In this document: positions 18,781 to 26,050 of the stretch, piece after piece | Position numbering within the stretch: position 1 is the stretch's first letter | Layout of the letters: each line of letters starts with the position of its first letter | Assembly: GCA_024405855.1 (NCBI GenBank) | Contig: JAKSNZ010000007.1 | Coordinates: forward strand, 1-64,000 | DNA length: 64,000 nucleotides | Source of the DNA: Paludibacteraceae bacterium | GTDB taxonomy: Bacteria; Bacteroidota; Bacteroidia; Bacteroidales; Paludibacteraceae | Direction: 5' to 3' | Notes under the pieces: model-generated | Told to the model about the DNA's origin: nothing | The model's input: the letters and a program-made list of their open reading frames with translations, nothing else | The model's database searches: none | Translations under genes and position numbers: made by a program

Positions 18781-20006
18781 ATATCCTTGTAATAGCGGCA
18801 TTGGTGGTTTTTCTATTCTCTTTCACAGATTTCATTCCGTTTAAGAAAGAGCGTGATCATGATATATGTTATAAAACAGCATTCTTTCTTACATATTTCC
18901 TCTTTACTATCAAGTATTATTATGGAGCGGACTTCATTTTTTACACAGAAATACTTGATAACGTTGAGAGTCCGCTGACATTGCTAAGACAAAATTCAAA
19001 ATATAGCGATTATTATGAAACTGGTTTTTTACTCCTATTTAGCATATTCAAGCAATTAAACATCTCTTTTTGGTTAGCCACAGCACTTATCAGCACACTA
19101 TATTTTTACGCTATATATCAATTGTTCAAGTATTTACCTGAAAAAAAATGCCTGGCTTTATGTGTTTTAGTTATACTTGACTACAATCAAATATTTGCTA
19201 CGCTACGGCAAACTATTGCCATAAGTCTTTTCATACTGGCCATAATATCTTTTGATAAAGGGAAATATGTAAAATTAATTGTTTTTGTTGTTGTATCATT
19301 TTTCTTTCACAAGTCAGCACTATTGGTTGAGTTACTTGTTATGATAATATTATTTACCTCATATAGGAAAAATATAACAAAAACATATTTTGCAATAGCA
19401 ACTGTCATTTTAGTTGTTTTCTCTTTACTTCCTTTGCAAACAATTTTTGCTACAATAGCGGATGTAGCACCTATATCCCCACAAGCAAAAACGTCCATTA
19501 CACATCACCTGCTTCAGGCTAAAAGGATTCAATGGATACTTCTATTGTACATTCCAATATGTTTATATCTCTCATTTACGGACATTAAAGCAAACACTAG
19601 GACAGACCGTATTTTTGTCTCTTGTCTGCTCGCCGGAGTTTTGATAACAGCGTTTATGTACCAACTCTTCTATATGCTGATTAGAATCAGGTCATATTAT
19701 CTACCCCTTGCAATAGTCTCCATTATCAGACAACTTAACTATGACAAGCTTTCTAACAGATTGATTAACGGACTAAAGCAGGTACTTCTACTATGCACAT
19801 TTCTGTTTAATACATATTCAATTCTACTTATGTATCATAGGCAAAACAGGGTTCCAAGTCACATATATGATTCATCAACAGTATTTGATTTATTGCATAA
19901 AAGTAAAGATGAAATAATTCAAGAGCAGAGTCTGAAAGCCATGGACTACTGGAGCAAAGACCTTAATAAATTTCTACATTATAATGATGAAAAAGAGTTA
20001 AAATGA
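18777..20006 (+). CDS. EpsG-like polysaccharide polymerase
   Basis: A 409-residue membrane protein with 10 or more hydrophobic segments. Features of the EpsG/Wzy-type family are YYGADFIFYTEI after the second helix, LATLR-like FATLRQTIAISLFILAI and FFFHKSALLVELLVMI. It likely polymerises repeat units at the periplasmic face. Four-base overlaps with both neighbours imply translational coupling. Confidence 0.82.
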   Translation: MNILVIAALVVFLFSFTDFIPFKKERDHDICYKTAFFLTYFLFTIKYYYGADFIFYTEILDNVESPLTLLRQNSKYSDYYETGFLLLFSIFKQLNISFWLATALISTLYFYAIYQLFKYLPEKKCLALCVLVILDYNQIFATLRQTIAISLFILAIISFDKGKYVKLIVFVVVSFFFHKSALLVELLVMIILFTSYRKNITKTYFAIATVILVVFSLLPLQTIFATIADVAPISPQAKTSITHHLLQAKRIQWILLLYIPICLYLSFTDIKANTRTDRIFVSCLLAGVLITAFMYQLFYMLIRIRSYYLPLAIVSIIRQLNYDKLSNRLINGLKQVLLLCTFLFNTYSILLMYHRQNRVPSHIYDSSTVFDLLHKSKDEIIQEQSLKAMDYWSKDLNKFLHYNDEKELK

Positions 20007-20812
20007 TTGACATTCTTTTATCTACATACAACGGAGAAATGTTTATACGCGAGCAACTGGATTCAATAATCGCTCAGACATATAAAGATTGGAGGCTATT
20101 AATAAGAGATGACGGCTCAAGAGATAATACCGTCTCTATAATTGAATCATACGCAAAAAATTATAATAACATTGAGTTGCTTCCAAGCAACGGAAATATT
20201 GGTGTTGTAAAATCATTTGAGACCCTTCTGAAAGAATCAAATGCTGAATATTTTATGTTTTGCGACCAAGATGATGTATGGCTGCCAAATAAGATAGAGG
20301 ATACTTTTAACAAGATGGCGGAACAAGAGTCTTTATTAGGAAAATCAACACCTATTTTGATTCATACAGATGTAACCGTTGTTGATTCGGAACTGAATAT
20401 TATAGCCCCATCATTTTTTGCTTACAGGAATTTGCAACCGGACCTCATTCATTCAAATCTGAATTATACCCTACTGTATGCATGCACAACGGGTTGCACC
20501 ATGCTGTGCAATATGGCTGCCGGCAGAGTATCCCTCCCATTCCCGGACAATGTTGTTATGCACGACAATCATATTGACAGGGCTGTCGCTATGAATGCGG
20601 GGAAATGTGTAGCACTACATAAATCTACAATGCTTTATAGGCAACATAGGGATAATGTTTGTGGTGCAAACAAACCTATGTCATTAAAAGAAAGAATCAG
20701 AAAACAAAAGAGTGACTACGAATCCTATAAACAATATGTCAAAAGATTCTCTTTTACAAAATATCTATTTTGGAAAACATTATTTTACGTTAAATCACGA
20801 TGGCACAAATAG
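20003..20812 (+). CDS. Family 2 glycosyltransferase, copy 1
   Basis: A 269-residue GT-A-fold enzyme. N-terminal ILLSTYNGEMFIREQLDSI, the nucleotide-binding RDDGSRDNT and the metal-site region MFCDQDDVWLPNK are clear; LYRQHRDNVCG near the end matches rhamnosyltransferase-type GT2 proteins. It is the first of three tandem relatives that share the DQDDVW motif. Sugar specificity cannot be read from the sequence. Confidence 0.9.
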   Translation: MIDILLSTYNGEMFIREQLDSIIAQTYKDWRLLIRDDGSRDNTVSIIESYAKNYNNIELLPSNGNIGVVKSFETLLKESNAEYFMFCDQDDVWLPNKIEDTFNKMAEQESLLGKSTPILIHTDVTVVDSELNIIAPSFFAYRNLQPDLIHSNLNYTLLYACTTGCTMLCNMAAGRVSLPFPDNVVMHDNHIDRAVAMNAGKCVALHKSTMLYRQHRDNVCGANKPMSLKERIRKQKSDYESYKQYVKRFSFTKYLFWKTLFYVKSRWHK

Positions 20813-21630
20813 AGATTTTAATGTCAACATATAATGGTGAGAGATATTTGCCGGCACAAATTGATTCATTGCTTAATCAATCATATACAGATTGGCATCT
20901 CACTGTCCGTGACGACAACTCATCGGATAGCACTCTGAAAATTCTGCGGGAATATAGCTCTCTATACCCTAAAAAAGTATCAATAATACCCTCTAACAGC
21001 AATTTGAAAAGCAAACAAAGTTTTGAGGTTCTGCTTACAAACTCCAACGCAGATTACTATATGTTTTGTGACCAAGATGATGTGTGGGAAAGAGATAAAA
21101 TAAGCACAGCGTTATATGCCATTAAAGATGCCGAATGTAAGTATGGTTCAATACCAATAATCGTTTGTTCTGACCTAAAACTTGTTAATGAGAGCCTAAA
21201 ACCACTGGGCAATACATTATGGGGTGCCGCAAAAATCAATGTAAACATACTTCAAACGCCAGAATATCTATCCGTCAATAATTATATTGCGGGATGCACA
21301 ATGTTATTTAATAACAAAGCCAAAGAAATTTCCTTACCATTTGGGAAAAACGCAATAATGCACGATGCCTGGATATCCCTTGTCACTATTGCAAACTCAG
21401 GCAAAATAGTCATATTGCCTGAGTCACACATCCTTTACAGGCAACATGGGAGCAACGTAGTAGGAGCCTCTGAAATTAAGATAGGGATAAAATATTTTGC
21501 AAACAAAATAATGGGAATCAAGAGCGTAATTAAAAACAATTACGCCAACTACAAACAGTCTAATGAGGTTCTTAAAATATCGCTGCCGTCATTTATTATA
21601 AAGAGGGTAATTTATTTGATAAAAAGATGA
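20800..21630 (+). CDS. Family 2 glycosyltransferase, copy 2
   Basis: A 276-residue paralogue of its upstream neighbour: ILMSTYNGERYLPAQIDSLL, RDDNSSDST, MFCDQDDVWERDK, AGCTMLFN and LYRQHGSNVVG occupy the same positions. The start overlaps the previous gene by 13 bp and the stop overlaps the next by 4 bp. It probably adds the next sugar of the same repeat unit. Confidence 0.9.
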   Translation: MAQIEILMSTYNGERYLPAQIDSLLNQSYTDWHLTVRDDNSSDSTLKILREYSSLYPKKVSIIPSNSNLKSKQSFEVLLTNSNADYYMFCDQDDVWERDKISTALYAIKDAECKYGSIPIIVCSDLKLVNESLKPLGNTLWGAAKINVNILQTPEYLSVNNYIAGCTMLFNNKAKEISLPFGKNAIMHDAWISLVTIANSGKIVILPESHILYRQHGSNVVGASEIKIGIKYFANKIMGIKSVIKNNYANYKQSNEVLKISLPSFIIKRVIYLIKR

Positions 21631-22349
21631 TTTCTGTTTGTATTGCAACATATAACGGGGAACGCTTCATAGGGGAGCAAATTCAGTCCATTCTTCCTCA
21701 ACTTGGCAAGAATGATGAGATTATTGTTTCTGACGCAGGCTCAACAGACCACACTATTGAAGTCATTTCCAGACTAAATGACAAAAGAATAACTGTTTTA
21801 ACATATTGCGGAGTGACAAAACCTTGCAAATACCCTGTTTTTGAAAAAATGGACAAAATACGAGGTAACTTTGCAAACGCCCTTGCAAACGCTAAGGGTG
21901 ATTACATTTTTTTGGCAGACCAAGATGATGTGTGGATGCCAGACAAGTTGGAAAGATGTTTGAAAATATTGCAAGACTATGATTGTATAGTGCATGATTG
22001 CGAGGTTTGGGACGGCGAAAAGACTCTAATGCCATCATTTATTGATTTCATGAAACCTGGACAAGGTATTTTTGGCACTCTGTACAAATCTCCTTTTATG
22101 GGTTGCTGCATGGCATTTAACAGGAAGGTTCTGGATTATGTACTACCTATGCCGGATATTCACATTGAACATGACACCTATATAGGTTTGTGTGCATACA
22201 AAATAGGCAAAGTAGGCATTGTAAAAGAGCCTCTTATTAAATACAGGAGACATGGGAACAATGTATCTACATGTGCTGAAGGAAGCAAAAATAGTTTATG
22301 GATTAAATTTTTACGAAGATGGTATATGTTGATTTCAATATTAAAATAA
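21627..22349 (+). CDS. Family 2 glycosyltransferase, copy 3
   Basis: A 240-residue GT2 enzyme with ISVCIATYNGERFIGEQIQSIL, VSDAGSTDHT, LADQDDVWMPDK, a CCMAFNRK acceptor-side motif and KYRRHGNNVSTC. It is shorter at the C-terminus than the two upstream relatives and more diverged. It ends 2 bp before the GT4 start. Confidence 0.9.
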   Translation: MISVCIATYNGERFIGEQIQSILPQLGKNDEIIVSDAGSTDHTIEVISRLNDKRITVLTYCGVTKPCKYPVFEKMDKIRGNFANALANAKGDYIFLADQDDVWMPDKLERCLKILQDYDCIVHDCEVWDGEKTLMPSFIDFMKPGQGIFGTLYKSPFMGCCMAFNRKVLDYVLPMPDIHIEHDTYIGLCAYKIGKVGIVKEPLIKYRRHGNNVSTCAEGSKNSLWIKFLRRWYMLISILK

Positions 22350-22351
22350 AA

Positions 22352-23470
22352 ATGAAAATGAAAAAAAAACATATTTTATTAATGGGAAATACCTCATGGA
22401 GCATGTATAACTTCAGAGGTGGTCTAATTAAACGACTTTGTGAACAAGGCTACCATGTTACCGTTGTGGCTCCACAAGATGGCATCTTTGAAAAAAAAAT
22501 AGTTGAAACAGGTGCTCATTTTAAAAATATAAACATAAGTGCAAAAGGAACAAATCCATTAACTGACAGCATGTTAGTCTTGAGACTTGTAAAACTTTTA
22601 AAAGAACTAAAACCTGATTTCGCCTTCTTCTACACAATAAAGCCAAATATTTACGGAGGATTAGCCGCACATCTATGCAACATACCATTTATTGCAGTTA
22701 CTACCGGACTTGGATACACATTCATAAACAATAACATAATATCTAAAATTGCCAGATTTTTATACAAGCAATCATTCAAACACGCCAATCAGGTATGGTT
22801 TTTAAACAGTGATGATTGCAATGACTTTCTTAAATACAAACTTCTGCCGACAGATAAATGTTACGTTCTGAATGGAGAAGGTGTTGATACAGAAAAATTT
22901 GCACTCGCTCCTTTGCCTAAGCAACCATCATTTATTTTAATTGCAAGATTATTGTGGGACAAAGGAATTGGAGAATACGCAGATGCTGCGAGAATAGTCA
23001 AAAAAGATTTCCCTGATGTAAAATTCAAGCTATTAGGATTCCTAAATGTACAAAATCCAAGTGCCATAACAAAAGAGCAAGTAGATAAATGGGTAAATGA
23101 AGGTATTATTGAATATTTAGGTGAAACTAAAGATGTTATTCCATATATTAAGGACTCTACATGTATAGTACTACCATCCTACAGAGAAGGAATACCAATG
23201 ACCCTTTTAGAAGGAGCGTCAATGGGAAGAATAATAATAACTGCCGATACAGTAGGATGTAGAAACATCGTTGACGATAAAGTGACTGGACTCCTTTGCA
23301 AGCCTAAAGATGCTACGGATTTGGCTGCCCAAATAAAGAAAGTTATAAATTTAACATATTCAGAAAGCACAAAAATGGGACTGTCTGCACGTAACAAGGT
23401 AGTATCAGAATTTGAACAAAATATCATCATCAATAAATATCTTTTAACACTTGATTCAGTGCTTTTATGA
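22352..23470 (+). CDS. Family 4 glycosyltransferase
   Basis: A 372-residue GT-B-fold enzyme. I use the ATG at 22352 (MKMKKKHILLMGN), just past the previous stop, over an in-frame ATG at 22319 inside the upstream gene. The N-terminal domain has SMYNFRGGLIKRLCEQGYHV, and the C-terminal domain has LIARLLWDKGIGEYADA and the E-x7-E-type region YREGIPMTLLEGASMG. Similar to capsular galactosyl- or N-acetylhexosaminyltransferases that act early on the lipid carrier; exact sugar unknown. The start region contains an A9 run. Confidence 0.92.
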   Translation: MKMKKKHILLMGNTSWSMYNFRGGLIKRLCEQGYHVTVVAPQDGIFEKKIVETGAHFKNINISAKGTNPLTDSMLVLRLVKLLKELKPDFAFFYTIKPNIYGGLAAHLCNIPFIAVTTGLGYTFINNNIISKIARFLYKQSFKHANQVWFLNSDDCNDFLKYKLLPTDKCYVLNGEGVDTEKFALAPLPKQPSFILIARLLWDKGIGEYADAARIVKKDFPDVKFKLLGFLNVQNPSAITKEQVDKWVNEGIIEYLGETKDVIPYIKDSTCIVLPSYREGIPMTLLEGASMGRIIITADTVGCRNIVDDKVTGLLCKPKDATDLAAQIKKVINLTYSESTKMGLSARNKVVSEFEQNIIINKYLLTLDSVLL

Positions 23471-23574
23471 GACACAAAACTCTACAAATCCTATTCCTTA
23501 GTTTGATTATATTTTCCATTAGAGCATGTAAGGAAAAAGAGATATTAGACAGATTGGATAAAGTAGAATCATAA
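23467..23574 (+). CDS. Tiny lipoprotein-like ORF or remnant
   Basis: A 35-residue frame whose ATG overlaps the GT4 stop (ATGA). It has a hydrophobic stretch LQILFLSLIIFSIRAC ending in a lipobox-like Cys21, then a charged tail KEKEILDRLDKVES. This looks like the N-terminus of a lipoprotein. It could be a genuine mini-lipoprotein coupled to the operon or the surviving start of a larger deleted gene. The 76 bp after it carry only the next promoter. Confidence 0.4.
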   Translation: MRHKTLQILFLSLIIFSIRACKEKEILDRLDKVES

Positions 23575-23584
23575 ATATCCCTTT

Positions 23585-23617
23585 TATTGCATATTTTATA
23601 AATATGTACTATATTTG
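23585..23617 (+). promoter_or_regulatory. Promoter of the TonB-C protein gene
   Basis: TATTG at 23585-23589, then 20 bp, then TATATTTG at 23610-23617, followed by CA. It matches the Bacteroidota consensus except that the -33 box is ATTG instead of TTTG. The start codon is 33 bp downstream. Confidence 0.65.
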
Positions 23618-23650
23618 CAGACAGATATATAACTTAAACTCAATATTGTT

Positions 23651-24196
23651 ATGAAAAAACTATTACTTATCTCAATTATGGCATTAGTTGCCTCATTTGC
23701 CTTTGCTGAAGATTGGGCTACCACAATCAACGATGCCCCAGATGGTGCAAAATACCTTATAAACGGAAAGTCCGTTAAAAAGGCTGTAGCACAGGAAATG
23801 GATATGACTACTGTTGAGTCTGTCACCATCTCTAATGATTCTGTAATGATTTACACTAAAGTTCACCAACTGTCTGAAGGAGAGAAGCAAGAGGCTCACT
23901 TCCCTGGTGGCAAAGAGGCTTTGGACGCATTCTTTGCTGAAAATCTTGTATATCCTGAGGCTGACAAGCCTAACAAAATCAACGGCTATGTTGTGGTGAA
24001 ATTCATGATTTCTTCAGAAGGCAAGATAGTATCTCCTGAAGTTGTACGTAGTCTGTCTCCAACAATTGATGCAGAGGCTTTGAGACTTGTCAATATGATG
24101 CCTGATTGGATACCTGGTTATGTGTCAGGGCAAGCGGTAACATCAATTTATCAGTTACCTATACTATTTAAGTGTCCTAAACCTGAAAAAAAATAA
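23651..24196 (+). CDS. Exported TonB C-terminal-domain protein
   Basis: A 181-residue protein with signal peptide MKKLLLISIMALVASFAFA and one TonB C-terminal domain (about 90-178: FPGGKEALDAFFAENLVYP, NGYVVVKFMISSEGKIVSPEV, SLSPTIDAEALRLVNMMPDW). It has no N-terminal membrane anchor or proline-rich spanner, so it is not a classical energy transducer for ExbB/ExbD. Free TonB-C proteins are common in Bacteroidota; function unknown. The mtnN start follows 5 bp after its stop. Confidence 0.85.
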   Translation: MKKLLLISIMALVASFAFAEDWATTINDAPDGAKYLINGKSVKKAVAQEMDMTTVESVTISNDSVMIYTKVHQLSEGEKQEAHFPGGKEALDAFFAENLVYPEADKPNKINGYVVVKFMISSEGKIVSPEVVRSLSPTIDAEALRLVNMMPDWIPGYVSGQAVTSIYQLPILFKCPKPEKK

Positions 24197-24201
24197 GAGG
24201 A

Positions 24202-24876
24202 ATGACAATAATTGGTCTGATTGTAGCAATGGAGATTGAGTTTGCCTTAATGAAGCAAACTCTTTCTAATATTACTGTGGATATGCCCGGATACTGTATT
24301 GGTATGTTGGGCGACAAAAAGATAATATTGCAAAAAAGCGGAATAGGAAAGGTGAATTCAGCCCTTGCCACCGCTAAACTGATAGCAACAGAACACCCTG
24401 ACTACATTATAAACAGTGGTGTTGCAGGTGGTCTTGACCGCTCTGTAGCACAAGGTGATGTGGTTGTAGGCGAATATACCGCTTACCATGACCTTGACAT
24501 AGGTGAGGAGATTGCATCTCAAGATGATTTGGGCTTTCCAAAACTAATACCTGCTGACCCTAAGTTACTTGCCCGTATAAAGGATATAACCGCATACGAC
24601 GATACCGTAAAATACGGACTTATATGTACAGGTGACCAATTTATTACAAACAACGATGCCCTGATGGTTATAAAGGGAAAGTTCCCTGAGGCTCTTGCTG
24701 TGGACATGGAGTCAAACAGCATAGCACACGCCTGCTATCAAAATGGTGTACCTTTTATCAGCATAAGAATAATAAGCGACACTCCGTGGGTTGACTATCA
24801 GCCTGAACAATATGCCGCATTCTGGAAATCAGCACCACAAAGGCTGTTCCAAATAGTATCAGAAATAATACGATGA
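24202..24876 (+). CDS. mtnN: 5'-methylthioadenosine/S-adenosylhomocysteine nucleosidase
   Basis: Hydrolyses MTA and SAH to adenine plus the thio-sugar. At 224 residues it is family length. Visible residues are the base-activating Glu11 in VAMEIEF, the ribose-binding Met-Glu in VDMESNSIAHAC and the catalytic Asp in IRIISDTPW; GIGKVNSALAT and INSGVAGGLD are the phosphate-site and core motifs. It lies between the TonB-C protein gene and rsmE. A futalosine-hydrolase role is possible for this fold but the VDMES motif favours MTA/SAH. Confidence 0.93.
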   Translation: MTIIGLIVAMEIEFALMKQTLSNITVDMPGYCIGMLGDKKIILQKSGIGKVNSALATAKLIATEHPDYIINSGVAGGLDRSVAQGDVVVGEYTAYHDLDIGEEIASQDDLGFPKLIPADPKLLARIKDITAYDDTVKYGLICTGDQFITNNDALMVIKGKFPEALAVDMESNSIAHACYQNGVPFISIRIISDTPWVDYQPEQYAAFWKSAPQRLFQIVSEIIR

Positions 24877-24950
24877 TTCGGTTAATTGTTGAATCGGTTA
24901 ATCGTAATAAGATAATCCGATTCAACAGTTCACCGGTTCTCCGATTAACC
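24873..24950. repeat. Palindromic GGTTAATCGG-type intergenic repeat
   Basis: The spacer between mtnN and rsmE contains GTTGAATCGG (24888-24897) and its exact complement CCGATTCAAC (24917-24926). Outer GGTTAAT and ATTAACC words allow a longer imperfect hairpin. Related words (GGTTAATCGG, GATTCACC.GTT) recur at 38369-38407. It lies in the apparent N-terminal extension of the rsmE frame, which is why I start rsmE after it. Confidence 0.7.
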
Positions 24951-24953
24951 AAT

Positions 24954-25664
24954 ATGTTTCAGTTCTACGCTCCAAACATACTGACCGACAACACTCTGCC
25001 TGAGGAGGAGTCTCATCACGCGGTAAAAGTATTGCGGCTTCAGGCAGGAGACAGTGTGCTTGTTATGGACGGTCAAGGCACTATGTACCACGCCACAATT
25101 GCGGTGGCACACCCAAAACATTGCGTACTTAACAGTTTGGAGAAAGTTGATGCTCCACGTACCCGTAACTACCATCTTCATATTGCCATAGCACCTACTA
25201 AGAATATGGATAGGCTGGAGTGGTTTGTAGAAAAAGCAGCTGAAATTGGCATTGATGAAATTTCTCCAATATTCTGCACATTCTCAGAACGTAAAGTTCT
25301 AAAAACAGACCGCATTGAGAAGATTCTTGTATCGGCAATGAAGCAATCAATGCAGCCATACCTCACAAAACTTAACGAACCCTGCTCTTTTAAGGAGTTT
25401 CTGAAGCGTAGCAACTCTTTTGACGGACAAAAGTTCATAGGTCATTGCCATAGTGGAAATAAGGAGATGCTTGCAAAGGCAGCTAAGCCTGATGGCAAAT
25501 ACCTTATTATGATTGGACCGGAAGGCGATTTCAGTGAAGAAGAGGTATCGGAGGCAGTGAAAAACGGTTTCACACCTATTTCTTTAGGTAGTATGCGGTT
25601 ACGCGTTGAGACAGCGGCACTCTACAGCTGCTCTGTTGTGGCGGTAAAGAATCAACTTTCTTGA
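24954..25664 (+). CDS. rsmE: 16S rRNA m3U1498 methyltransferase
   Basis: SPOUT-family methyltransferase acting on the assembled small subunit. I start it at the ATG at 24954 (MFQFYAPNIL), giving 236 residues; the upstream frame is only repeat sequence. The N-terminal PUA-like domain has LPEEESHHAVKVLRLQAGD, and the C-terminal trefoil knot has LIMIGPEGDFSEEEV and ISLGSMRLRVETAAL, the SAM-binding motifs of RsmE. Confidence 0.95.
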   Translation: MFQFYAPNILTDNTLPEEESHHAVKVLRLQAGDSVLVMDGQGTMYHATIAVAHPKHCVLNSLEKVDAPRTRNYHLHIAIAPTKNMDRLEWFVEKAAEIGIDEISPIFCTFSERKVLKTDRIEKILVSAMKQSMQPYLTKLNEPCSFKEFLKRSNSFDGQKFIGHCHSGNKEMLAKAAKPDGKYLIMIGPEGDFSEEEVSEAVKNGFTPISLGSMRLRVETAALYSCSVVAVKNQLS

Positions 25665-25689
25665 TATTTGATTACTTTTGGGAAAATTC

Positions 25690-25712
25690 ATTTTCAAAAG
25701 TGAAAATTTTTT
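25690..25712 (+). terminator. Possible weak terminator after rsmE
   Basis: ATTTTCA (25690-25696) and TGAAAAT (25701-25707) form a 7-bp AT-rich stem with a 4-nt loop, followed by a T-run, 26 bp past the rsmE stop. The lack of G-C pairs makes it a weak candidate. Confidence 0.35.
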
Positions 25713-25714
25713 CA

Positions 25715-25734
25715 TAACTTTGGGGGTATTTTTG
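25715..25734 (+). promoter_or_regulatory. Two candidate -7 boxes for the oad operon
   Basis: TAACTTTG (25715-25722) and TATTTTTG (25727-25734) both match TAnnTTTG. They lie 65-85 bp upstream of oadG and may give alternative starts. No TTTG -33 box is well placed for either. Confidence 0.5.
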
Positions 25735-25798
25735 CTTAAAGACTGCATATATACACAATTTATGCAAAAAAATATAGACCAAAAAGATTAAAATAAAT

Positions 25799-26047
25799 AT
25801 GGAAAATTTTATTTATGCTTTGGAGTTAATGGGAATTGGAATGGGAACGGTATTTGTTGTTCTTATTCTTGTAATAGAACTTGGCAAACTGCTTATTCTG
25901 ATAGTGAACAAGTTTGCTCCTACAGAGGAAAAAACACAGACAATCGCTACTGCAACAGTACCTGCAAACATAGCACAAGCAATTTCTCAAGCAGTGAATG
26001 TGATTACAGGTGGTAAAGGTAAAGTAGAAAAAATTGAAAAAAAATAA
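25799..26047 (+). CDS. oadG: Sodium-pump decarboxylase gamma subunit
   Basis: An 82-residue protein with one N-terminal membrane helix (MGIGMGTVFVVLILVIELGK) and a short Ala/Thr-rich soluble tail, the pattern of OadG subunits that stabilise the membrane decarboxylase complex and link alpha to beta. Its stop is 3 bp before oadA. The assignment rests mostly on gene order plus the conserved GMGTVFVVL helix. Confidence 0.88.
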   Translation: MENFIYALELMGIGMGTVFVVLILVIELGKLLILIVNKFAPTEEKTQTIATATVPANIAQAISQAVNVITGGKGKVEKIEKK

Positions 26048-26050
26048 GAT

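Noticed and set aside
24873-24953. N-terminal extension of RsmE
   Set aside because: The in-frame upstream codons are a palindromic intergenic repeat, and RsmE proteins normally begin at the MFQFYAPNIL position.
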